A DNA stretch of 64,000 bases from positions 41,255,598 to 41,319,597 of the forward strand of contig NC_030385.2 in the NCBI RefSeq assembly GCF_001625215.2. The letters run 5' to 3'. Positions 34,628-47,935 of the stretch are shown piece after piece (the first letter of the stretch is position 1; each line of letters opens with the position of its first letter). Below the pieces are notes generated by a model. The model searched no databases. It saw only the letters and a program-made list of their open reading frames with translations, and was not told the DNA's origin. The translations under genes and the position numbers were made by a program. The stretch comes from Daucus carota subsp. sativus (Eukaryota > Streptophyta > Magnoliopsida > Apiales > Apiaceae).

Positions 34628-35920
34628 GTATCAATAAGCCGAATTTCAACAATTAGGATTAGTTATGCATCTTCTTCCATTTAATTTATAAATTATGATG
34701 TCAATGTGATAGTACGGCTAAATTGTGCATGCCATTACTTTGACAACGAAGAATACTGATCTTTAGGTGAATAATATATCTGTTGTGTCAGATTTTGCTA
34801 TTGTTCATATTGACTATTCACCTGTCGCATAGCAGTGGGGTGACCCTTTACCTTTCTCCTAACAGCAACACAAGTGCATTGATAATGGATCACAACACAG
34901 GAGAACATATTATGGATAACACATGTGTAAAACATATTATGTTATGTAAAACAATAATGTATGTGCTGATATTAGTGATAATAGAATTATATTTATATTT
35001 TTATATTTAAACCTTTGCTTCCTCTCCTCATATGATTATATATGTGGATGAGAGGATAATATTTTTGAGTGATATTTTGGTATTATGTTTATAAAAAATA
35101 TAGGTGAGGTATTATGTTTGATGATGGGTCGCGTTCAAGAGAGAATCCGTTCTTAAAATAGAATCATAGAACCACTAATGTTCCGCTGCAGAACCCTAAA
35201 TTTTAAATAAATTTTCAAAATCTAAATCTATATGTTTTTTGCATCGTTATTTGTGTTTAAAAATAACTTCAAAATATAATATATAAACACAATTCTGCCA
35301 CAGAAGCCTTATTAAGTACCAAAAAGGGTTCTTAGACTAACAATTTTAAGTGAACATTCGATATTTCAATTCGCTTAGCGCAAAATATGCCCTGCCAGAT
35401 CTCCGGAACCAAAAATCTCGGTAATGTAAAAATCTCACCGGTGGATAAACTTATTTACATTTTCCCTAAAAGTATATTTCATTAATTCCTCCTTTAATTC
35501 CATACTTTGGCCTGTACCCGATTTTGTGACCTGCAGGTTCTTGTGATAGAAACACCAAACTACCAAGTACCAACATCACGACCATGATAGTTAATCTCTT
35601 GTAAAAATCGGCTTCAACACATTAATTTACTTAAACATCTCATGACAGCCCACAGTTGACAGTTCTTCAATCTTTCTACTTGAACAACAGATGATTAGCA
35701 CAAGTGAAATGAAATTTTTTTATGACACATGCAGCATACTTTTACAACAAATTGATATCTACTTTTAAATAACTCTAAACACTATAATACAATTATACGA
35801 CATCGACTTATGTATCTATCCCTTGAGGTTTGAACAAGTTCATGCCAACGCTTTCCAGAAAGTGTGTACCTGCCTTCTCGTTCACCATCTCGAGGTGCTA
35901 CTCAACTTGCAAGCTATTAT
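34628..35920. other. Convergent intergenic region
   Basis: It separates the 3' ends of the DUF1997 gene (plus) and the Gag1-like gene (minus). It is AT-rich. Around 35110-35350 a stretch with GTTCAAGAGAGAA and AAGGGTTCTTAGACT looks repeat-derived, but I cannot define its ends. I see no gene. Confidence 0.45.
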
Positions 35921-38900
35921 CTAATCAAAGAGCCCTTCATCAAACCAAATATCGACTAAGAAATCTACCATCTCCTGCAAAGAACCGGTCGATGCATATT
36001 AAAACAAATCACAAGAGGGAACAGAAAAAAATATAATTGTCATATGTTCTCCTGTACATATGAAACACATATGCCTATCGACATTTACCTTGTTGACAGA
36101 AAGCCTCACTATTAATACAAAAATGAAAGGTTGATCAACTCTAGCTTTGCTTATGAACTTTTCGAAATCACTGAAAGTTGTATTAATTAGGGAACACAAG
36201 TCCTTTATACCCACCATAAACCATAGTGGCATTAACTGTCAGTGATACTACCTTAAAGTTCTCATATATGTCAAAGCTAAAGGTTTACCATGTCCGACCA
36301 TACGAGATTCATAATCTCTTGCTTTTGGACTTCAGTTCAATATTGGTGAAGGTTGTACCTAGTAGAGAACACAAGTCCTGTATCCCCAGGATGACCATAG
36401 TGGCAATCTAGTCTTGCTCATACTATGTTTAACTTTTTGAATATGTTAAAAACCAAAGTTTATTCACTTACCACAGCATAAGAAATTCAAACTCTTTTTG
36501 CCCACAGCATGGGAAGAAGTAATCCTATGTATGACTGCTATGTATAAAACTTACTGAACACATATAGAAGTGGAATATAGTATACTATCTTCTCTACAGT
36601 ATGCTTACCGTTAAAGATATTGGCTCAGTGAAAGGATCAGTAGTTGAGAGTAAGTCTTCATAAGTCATTGTCCAGCTGCAAGGAATAATTATAACAATTA
36701 TATTACACATAATAAAGTTTTGCCCGATAATTAAGACTATGAAATATCCCGAATTAGTCACCCATAAAATATCATACGAAGAATAGTGAAACTAAAATAA
36801 ACCTTTTTACAATCTGTGTATCAAGATAAACTGTCCGTAATGGTTTAGCTGGCTCAATTGTATTAGGCAAGTCTAGATGTTTGTTATCACTTATCATGGT
36901 TATCATGATGCAAGGAGTTGTTTATTTGGCTAAAAATGGTGTTTAATTATTATCAAGTACCAGATATCAACAGTAAAAGATATTATAGGTAGAAGATATC
37001 ATTTGGAAGATAATCCGTGGGTTTCTCACCAGTTCCATGGGCTGATGAATTTATTTCTACTCTGTCAATAAAGTGCCCCAAATTTATAAAATCAAAGCTA
37101 AAGACAACTTATCTTAGTGTTTGAATGAAGTGTATATTTATACTTTTGAGCATCAAATATCCAATCTTAACTCTATTATCCAACAATTGACAATAAAAAA
37201 AATACGACAAACAACTTGTGAAGCTTGACAATAACAACGCAAGCAACTGCCTTCTGATGATCTACCCCCTTAAGGTTTACCAATAGTTGCATTATATGAG
37301 TTAATATTTATAGATACACATGAAATATAGGGGAAGTGGCGCCAGTTACCATGATAATTATGTAAGTTTATACTTCAGACATATACTACTAGTTAGATGA
37401 TATCCAGTCTAGCTCTTTAAGGATGTAAATATTGCAGCAACAAACCCTATAGTTTCAGCTTCTATAGCATATTTTACCCATTAAACTCTCAAAATAGTTA
37501 CTCAGTGCCCGTTTGGTTAAGCTTATTTTTCAAAGATAAGGGCTTAATTCTGGAGAAAAGTAGATGGAACTCTGCTTTTTTCTGAATAAGCCCTTATTTT
37601 TTTGTCACATGATGAATATGAAACACCTCCTTAATATTTATATCCAAATTGTAAAACTATGTTTTAAAGAAAGAAGTCCTTAATAAGCCCTTAATCTATA
37701 TAAACACCTCCTTAAGATATGCCACTTCACTCCTGTGCTATTGGAAACAGGGCAGCATGCCTGAGGCAGGGAGTGATATAACAACTTAGCGCAAGTAGAC
37801 TGCTACCATACACACACAATTGGGATCTGTATGTTGATGATAAAAATAAGTAAGAGCAAGGTAATGATATTTCTAGAAGACCTACCTTATAACTGGATCT
37901 TTTGGGGTTCTCTGCAACCTTTTAGATGAATCTCCGATCCATTCTCTTCTGCTCTCATGCCAAGCAATTGCGGCTAAAAAAAATATTCCACAAATTACAA
38001 TTTCTTCATAAATTATTAAAAAAACAACAATTAAATTGCTTATAATTATATCTATGCAAACACTGGCTCTTAAAGCTCTTATGTTTCTTGCAACATTCAT
38101 ACTCACAAACACATAGGAGTAGAAACGGTGTAGATGATTTCTTCTGTTGAAATAAGAAAGATAAGTTTGGGTGTAGGCTGAGAATTTTAAGACACACGTT
38201 TCACATATATCTCAAGTGTCCACACCACACCAAAGCGTAAAAGAAAAATAATTAAACCAAGTATACACTTCTCTCACCCTAAGTTTTATTTTTATGAGAG
38301 TCTCTCACCTTAAGATATTATTTATAGTATAATTCTGTAAAAGGCAGTATTACACAAGTAAGATAGCCATTCATAGAGTAAACTCCATACTTGGTTTCAA
38401 ATTCTTTTTAATGATTGTTTGATTGTTTGGCGCACAAAACTACAAGTCATTGATGTCTATGATGACAGGATGTTCTTCTCAATAATTATTATGAAAATTC
38501 ATCACTCAAACTATTCACAGACTACATTCATATTTAGCATAAACACTCACACATGTAACCCCTTAAGCTACTGGAAGAAGATAAAAGACACGGCAATGTT
38601 GGAATCACCTTACTAAATTAATGCTTTCCTACTGAGTAAATACACAAGAAGAAGATACCTCTCTTAGGCAATACATGTGGAAAACACAACAATTGTATAT
38701 TTTACAAAGTTAGTTTGCTATTATATATTAGAAATGAAAATAATACAATATATTATGATCTTAAAAGTCCAGTACTGAAATTGCAATGTCTAAGCATATT
38801 CCACTTAAATGTATTTCTCCACTTGTATAGACAATCATTACTTAATGCAATCATTTTAACAAGGAAGATCTATCAACGTTATGCTATAATTTCATCTAAA

Positions 38901-39054
38901 AAGTATTACCATGATTAATAAACCCAGGACTGCTTCCACCTTTCTCTGGAGGATTTTTTCCATCATTGCTTGATATGGAACATGTCAAAGATTGCTTCTC
39001 ATTAGAACAGGAACTTTGTGTATCGACTTCCATCAAGTTGAGACTGATAACCAT
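35921..39054 (-). CDS. Gag1-like clamp domain (DUF4050-type) plant protein
   Basis: Four coding exons on the minus strand: 39054-38910, 37973-37886, 36675-36609 and 35974-35921. They join in phase (1, 2, 0) to give 117 residues. The conserved core starts at the first junction: NHAAIAWHESRREWIGDSSK, then TPKDPVIS, WTMTYEDLLSTTDPFTEPI, and the end EMVDFLVDIWFDEGLFD. I recognise this order from the plant family annotated as Gag1-like clamp domain proteins. The first 45 residues are Ser-rich and variable. An in-frame TGA just upstream of the ATG at 39054 fixes the start. None of these exons is long enough to stand out alone, so the gene is easily missed by ORF scanning. Its function is not established. 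Confidence 0.85.
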
Positions 39055-40470
39055 ATCCCTTCAATGTAACAAAGTACCTATGCACAGAATTTCTCTTTAG
39101 AAGAGCTTTCAGTTGTAATGATCAAATATATGTCACAGGTCATTAACTTGTACAAAATAGATCTTATAAATACATTCAGTACAGGAACTTACAGAGTATT
39201 TAATGATCATTAAAATATCAATCTCCTAACATGTGTGAGATATATATCTATCATGCTCAATTCACACTTTCATTCATAATAAGCAAGTCCAAATAATTGT
39301 TAAGTAACCAACATGATTCCCAAATGCAGTAATATTTGACACCCACTTTTACTAGTCTGACATCTTCATAATTCATAATTAAAAAATAATATTAATAATA
39401 AAATCTTTTCCGGAATTGAAATAGTTTAATTTCATATATGACCGGCACTGAGTAGAATTGACTATACGAATCATAAACTTTTAAGACTCCCCCTCACTTA
39501 CCAGTTGACCACCACAATAGTTGCATTATATACACAATCTCACAGAAAAACAAAAAATACAGTAATATGAAGGTGTCCCCAATTTGACATTATTCGAGAT
39601 AGGACTCGTAGAAGAGTTCAAACTCTATACCCCTCTGCTTTGATACGATTAACTCTACCTGAACTAGTATACACCACTAAATTGATTATTTACTTTTTGA
39701 CACAAGAGTGTTTAATTTTTAAATCAGTAACAGGCCTAATACAGAAACAGTAATAACAGAGTGAACATCAACATTCCATTAGTGACTCCCAACATTAAAC
39801 TCTGATCCATCTACTACTCAAAAATCAAATTTGAATAGATTATATACTTTTCGACACAAGAGTAGCTGAATTGCAGGTCAGTAATCAACACAATTAATAC
39901 CAAAACAATAAATAACATAATGAACATCGATGATTCCACTAATAACACCCAACATTAAACTCCTAAAATCTTTCCATCACTCGAAAATCAAATTCAATTA
40001 AAAGAGTAAACTTTTTGAAGAGCACTAGACCCTACATGTCCTGCACAACATACAGCCTCCTCTTACATTCAAATCCAGAAACAATTCAAGATTCATATCC
40101 AAACAATACCAATCATTATATCAACATCAATTCAGCATTCATTCATAATCACAAAATCTTGAATCTGCTCTACACAGTTAACTCCACTACATTAAATAAC
40201 AATAAACCAACTAAACTCAATCAAGTGCTCTGCATATAAGTACATTCAAAAGAAAAAACAAGTTCTTGATAAATTCTCAAAAACTCAAAAAACCCATCAA
40301 AACCCACGAATCAAATCACCCAAAAGTGGCAATGCATTGACATTCAAGAACTTCAACACAAAAAATAAAAGACAAAAAATAAAAATAATAAAAATAAAAA
40401 CAAGAAAATAAAAAGAAAAGACATACCTTGTTGCAGAGGAGGTTGTAAGAAAAAAAAGGCAGAAAGAAGG
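39055..40470 (-). other. 5' UTR and leader intron of the Gag1-like gene
   Basis: Reading the minus strand, a probable first non-coding exon (about 40470-40427) ends TGCAACAAG|GTATGT, a strong donor. The next exon would begin a few bases before the ATG at 39054. The roughly 1.35-kb intron between is AT-rich with no coding signal. Confidence 0.5.
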
Positions 40471-40493
40471 ATCTAAACAAGGGAGACTAGGAG

Positions 40494-40501
40494 TATATAT
40501 A
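40494..40501 (-). promoter_or_regulatory. TATA box of the Gag1-like gene
   Basis: TATATATA on the minus strand lies about 70 bp upstream of the donor of the non-coding first exon, in good position for a start near 40470. Confidence 0.55.
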
Positions 40502-40509
40502 GCAGCTGA

Positions 40510-42308
40510 GATTTTGTCGGTTATGTATACACACACATGTAAGTAATATAAAGTATTAAAGTGTCACTTTCTTGGCTTGGTGGAGTCCTCTTGTGTGTTT
40601 CCAAAACTAGCTTCTCCTGCCCACAGTGTTGTAATAACATAATTTAATAACTTTTTTTTTGGTCAGATAATTTTAATAACTTTAACTACAAGAATTCACT
40701 ATTAATTTAAATTTTTGACTATTATATCTACATATATATTGTACCTTTTTTTTAAATGAATATATATTGTACTTTTTGAAATAATGCTTAAAATTGAAAA
40801 CATTTTTTTAATATGAATTCTACCTGCACGTGATCAAATTTTGATTAATCATAAGAATAAACGGTACATGACAATGGGTATATATTAAATCAATTTTGAT
40901 TATTTTTAATAGACACTCAATAATAGTTATTTTTTTAATAAAAATGGATATTTGTTTACTCTTTTTTATTAATGACTACAAATCTTTACTAATAAGAAAG
41001 TGTCACGGCAGATAAAAAATTATATTAACTTTAATAAAAATATTATTAGTATTGCATATTTATAAACCCAAACTAGAATCACCCTTGTTAAATTGAAGGA
41101 GCTGAATCACCTTTGTATTCAATTTATTTTTTTATTTTTTTTACGAATTGTATTCAATTTATTTGTTTGATAAGAATAGTGCGGAGTGGATAAGTTTAAT
41201 ATTTTGCATGTATGATGTCTCTGTGTTACACGAGAGTCAGAGACAAAAAGATAAGAACAACCCTACCTAATTCCAGAATCTGAAAAGTTGTGAATACACG
41301 TTTATTGTGAGGTATATTCTGAAGTAAAATATTATATTATATTTAAAATGATGATAGAAAAGTATGGGTAGAGTAGGGAATATTTGGAATAGCTTTATAT
41401 TTAAAAATCGATGATAATTTAATTAAATTAAAATCTTGTTATTGATACGTGTGGCAAGAAAGCATTATATTAAAGATAATTCAATTTAAATTAGAATCTT
41501 GTTCTTGATATATGTAACAGACTCATCGTTTGGTTCAAATAGTGATATCGGACTTAGAATGAGGAATACTTAGGCATGGGGTTGAGGTATCATTTCTGAA
41601 TTCTGATATCATGGTTGATTGCTGGAATGTATATGTTTGATTTAAAATATTTTTATATTATTAATTTTAATAATTTTAAAATATTAAGTTAATTATTAAT
41701 TTAATATATTTTTAGTTCAATGAATTATATTTGTATTAAATTTTACATTAAATTGTTAAAATTAAAATGAAAATATTGTAAACAAAGTTCATTCCTCATA
41801 CCCACCTCCCCCTTGGGTATGGGAAACCTATATTTGGGGTTTGAGGAATGGGTTTGAAATTATTTTTCTCCCAACCAAACACGGGTATGAAATTGGAATG
41901 ATCTAAACTCGATTCTTTATTCCAGAATTGCTCGAAACAAACGACCCTTAAAAGTATATAGAGTCGTTTAAAAGTTGATTTATGATTGGATATTAGAATA
42001 ATACTGTATAAATATTATTTTGTTGTAAAATGAAAATTAAATAATTTTCAATAATATTTAAATTTAAAAAATTATATAGTTTTATTTTCGAATTACTAAC
42101 TAAAGTTTGTGATTATATTTAAATAAATATATATATACATTATGTATATATTTATGATGATAACAAAATATATAATTTCACATATAGTCGAGTATATTAT
42201 AAAATACCACCTTTTTTTCGAGAGAATTATATAATACTACCTATGAATAGTAAATAATGATTAATAAATAATATATACGAGATACATCGAATCTAAAATT
42301 ATGTCAAA
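40510..42308. other. AT-rich intergenic DNA
   Basis: Between the Gag1-like promoter and the LINE 3' end. It is AT-rich and low in complexity, contains one MITE candidate (listed separately), and shows no gene. Confidence 0.45.
41526..41944. mobile_element. MITE candidate with short inverted ends
   Basis: The left end TCGTTTGGTTC is nearly the inverse of the right end GAAACAAACGA. The interior also contains CCCAACCAAACACGGG and GGGTATGGGAAACC-type blocks seen in plant MITEs. No clear target-site duplication is visible, so the superfamily is uncertain. Confidence 0.4.
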
Positions 42309-44050
42309 GTTTTTTTTTTTGAAACGCAAGAACTTTTATTGATAACCAAGAACTTTTATTGATAACCAATCTCCAACAAGAGAAAGGTGGGAACAGTACA
42401 CTAAGGTTGAAACTGAGACTTCCTAGGTCTGCACATTGGCTAAACATCCGAAACTGAAATTAGAACTGAAACTACCGGAACTGAAACTAGAACTGAAGTA
42501 CTATCCTAACTTTATTAGGCTACAACCGAAAACATATAACTACAGTTGTAGCTTGCTCTAATATTACTAGTGCCCACAAGCAAGCATTTTCTTAGTCAAT
42601 ATCCTCCATGGGAGGGACACCTTGAGATGTTGTAATTCACCAGAGATCTCATGATGGAAGATCTTCATCTACATGCATTGGCCCAAGGAGTTGACCTGAT
42701 TCTTTAATGCTCACACCAGCCTGCAATCATTTTCCTCCTGCGAGCTCCATCTTTGGAGAATTGATCTGCCAGGACATTTAAATGCCTAGGAATATAAAGA
42801 AGGGTGACTTTGTGGACAAAAATATTATTATGCAGTTCCTGTAAATGTGTATCCCAGTAAACTCCCCGTTTGAACTTCAGGAAATTATTTACCAAAGTAG
42901 TTGAATCAGTAAGGATAATACAGGAGCGAATACCCAGACAATTATGCTGTAAATGGTCCATCATGATCACTAAAGCTTTAACTTCTGCGTCATAATTAGA
43001 CTGAACTTCCACAGGGCCTGAAAAAACTAGCTTGCATAATCTTTTATTATTTATTATCACTCCTCCCACACCAGCCAGTATATTTCCGTCAGCCTTTAAT
43101 TGAAACGATCCATCAATAAAGCCCGCATATTGATAGATGGACAACCAGTTTGTGAGCCAGGAATTCAGATTTTTCCGAGAATATATGTGGACTGAATGGG
43201 CTGGAGATATCGCCCAGCTGCTCATCAAACTCTGAGAGATTAACTTCGCTGCACGGGCCCATAAGAATGCTCTGTATTTAATTGCTAGTTCCAGACTTTT
43301 AGGTGAAATTCTGAAACCCCTAAAAATTAATTCGTTGCGAGCAATCCATATTGACCAGAACATAGAGGCTAAACATATGCTTCCACTTACATGTTTGTAG
43401 AGAACGCGTATCCGTTGGAAACTCCCTGAGAAACTTGTGACTCCATCCTGCCAACTGCTTACTTCGAGCCATTTGTTTAAACATTCCCACCCCATCTTAG
43501 CCAACGAACACTGAAAAAATAAGTGTGCTTGTGTTTCTTCCTCAGCATTGCACCACTTACATAAATTCTCAAATCTGACTGATCTACGCTTTAGAAGGTC
43601 GTAAGTGGGAAGTCTATTGTGTTCTGCTTGCCATAAGAAAACCTTAATACGTGGAGGAATCTTCATACACCAGATTTGAGACCATAATCTATTGTTATGT
43701 GAAAATTCCGTTAACCTTTGATAAACTGCAGCTGAAGTTAGAGAATTATTGTTTGCAACCCATATTATTCTGTCTTCCTTGTCTTGCAGGACCACCTCGT
43801 TGACAATTTGCTTGAGATATTCTAGCTGACTGATTTCTTCACGAGAAGACAAAGAACTAACATCTATTATTTCTTCCCAGGAAGAACAATTGACTATTTG
43901 GGAGACAGACAGTGATGGATCTCTAACTCGCGTAAATAGCAAATTCAACCGCCCTTTAAGAACACCCTGTCGATGCCAGTTATCAAGCCAAAATTCTATT
44001 GTTACACCATTACCTAATTCCCACTTGATATTTGCCAGGAACAGCAGCTG
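42309..44050 (-). mobile_element. 5'-truncated LINE (L1-type non-LTR retrotransposon)
   Basis: On the minus strand the element ends in a 12-nt poly(A) (plus-strand T run at 42310-42321), preceded by a directly repeated block of about 20 bp (CAAGAACTTTTATTGATAAC). Its coding part is the C-terminal portion of a LINE ORF2. The 5' end at about 44050 is an abrupt truncation, typical of incomplete target-primed reverse transcription. A diverged target-site duplication may exist (AAAATTATGTCAAAG left, AAAACATGCGTCAGAAA right), but the match is weak. Confidence 0.8.
42704..44050 (-). pseudogene. LINE ORF2 C-terminus: zf-RVT plus RNase H
   Basis: An open frame of about 449 codons whose upstream limit is a TAG at 44051-44053. 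Near the start is WELGNGVTIEFWLDNW, which in plant LINEs follows the reverse transcriptase. Then comes a zf-RVT domain (IPPRIKVFLWQAEHNRLPT, with Cys pairs in LCKWCNAEEETQAHLFFQC). Last is an RNase H domain (RVT_3 type) showing the acidic set D in FIDGSF, E in YDAEVKAL, D in LTDSTT and D in LADQFSKDG. The reverse transcriptase and endonuclease are missing, so it cannot move on its own. The intact frame suggests a young insertion or one that lost little. Confidence 0.85.
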
Positions 44051-45230
44051 CTAAAACATGCGTCAGAAATCATGATCACACTCTTAATAACTGGAGAGGC
44101 ATTAATTTTTAATTTATTTTTCCAAGCCTCGCGCAAAGTTGGTCATGGCCCTTGGATCTTTTAGGGCCCTGCAATATTTTTTCTTGGGCCATGGCCATGT
44201 ATGAAATCTAGCTATTTTCTCCCATTCCTTCCCTTTTTATTATTTACCAAAACTAGATAACTGTACTGTGTTTTTCTCTTCACAAAACAAATTACATTAT
44301 CCGGTTGATTTTAAGAAAATTATACGAACCGTTTTTCATCTTTCAATCTAGGTCCATCATATGTTTTTTTACTATTTTTCACTACTTTCACACATTTTAC
44401 TATTTTTAAAATATAATCTTACAATTTATTTTAATTTTTTGAGATAAATCTTTCGATCTGTATTTTAAAACTCTTATAAAACACAATTCCATAACATAAT
44501 TTTTTAAGATTTTTTTTATAAAAATTCAAATATCAATTTTTTTTTAAAAAGATTGAAAAGTATTTTATAAAATTATATTTTCTAGGCCAAACTAGAGTAC
44601 CCGAGATAAATAATTAAACTACCTAGTGGACAGGAATATTAGATAATTTACCTATTTTGAGGAATATCTTTTTCTAATTTTTCTAAGTAACCATTACGAT
44701 TATGAACTATTTAGTTCAGTCTGTTTTATTTTTTTGTCAAAAATAAACAAAAGATAAATAAACTTATAACTTGCAAACTTCCGTCTTCCGCAACTCGTCT
44801 CATGTTAAGCGAATCAAAATCTTCCAAATTCATACTTACCTTTTAGCACTCAGTAGTTAACCAATAAGTATATATCAATTTACTCTTACAAATTCATTTA
44901 TACTATGTTAAAATACAAAATTAATAAATCTAAATAATGGATTATATAAAATATCATAAAATAATATATGTGTATTATTTTAGAAATATAACATTTTATA
45001 TTATATATAAAGAATATTTAACCGTAAAATTTTGCCACTCCTACCCCTGTCCCATGTCAGGTACTTGTACTTCCAGAAAATCACTTGTTCGATCAGTCTT
45101 ATTTCGTAAAATTTAGTGGCACACCATGCTTAAAACCACAAAAGCTTGAACAAAGTTCCTCCATGGTAGCAAGGAGCAAATACCACGCAATTTTCATACA
45201 TAATTTACATATAAAGATACCCGATAGTCC
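44051..45230. other. AT-rich intergenic DNA
   Basis: Between the LINE truncation point and the 3' end of the protease gene. I see only AT-rich DNA with short, unsupported frames. Confidence 0.45.
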
Positions 45231-47482
<2,252 letters not shown>

Positions 47483-47522
47483 TTTGGGGAGATGATAAAG
47501 TTTGTGCTGAGAGTTTTGCATG

Positions 47523-47533
47523 TATATATATAT
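47523..47533 (-). promoter_or_regulatory. TATA box of the RD19-like gene
   Basis: A TATATATATA run on the minus strand immediately upstream of the ATG at 47521. A transcription start 25-35 bp downstream would fall between the two candidate ATGs, favouring the one at 47482. Confidence 0.55.
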
Positions 47534-47539
47534 TTCAGG

Positions 47540-47935
47540 ATATTTGTTTGCTCTTGGTTGCTGATATTACCTTTTTATCCTTTTCAATACATTTTAATTA
47601 TGAGAAAAAGTCTGAGCAAAAAATTATGATAAACTTGAATTAAATTAATTTTATTTGAAGTTATTAGCAAAACAGTACTAACAAAATCTACCGGAAATAT
47701 AAATTAGGGGAGGTGTAAATAAATAAAGTAAGGGTAAAATTGGTTTTACACCATCTTGTGACCTACAATTTTAAAATTTTATGACGCTTTCAAGCAAATT
47801 ATGTTTGACAGCCATGTAACACGTGGACTCAGCTTATTACCAGCTTTCAACACGTACACCAAGCCCGAGAGCCACGTGTTGCTCACGCAGCATGATAGTT
47901 TGGCGCCCAAACATTATCTACCAATATTAGAGTAA
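47540..47935. other. Promoter-distal region of the protease gene
   Basis: AT-rich sequence upstream of the RD19-like TATA box, becoming mixed near 47810-47920, where it contains ACACGTGGA and CCACGTGTT. These ACGTG cores (about 47819 and 47872) are candidate G-box/ABRE elements. RD19 genes are classically drought-responsive, so they are plausible control sites, though no experiment is implied. Confidence 0.4.

Noticed and set aside
37507-37730. Possible hAT MITE beginning near GTGCCCGTTTGG
   Set aside because: Only one terminus is recognisable; no matching inverted end or target duplication was found.
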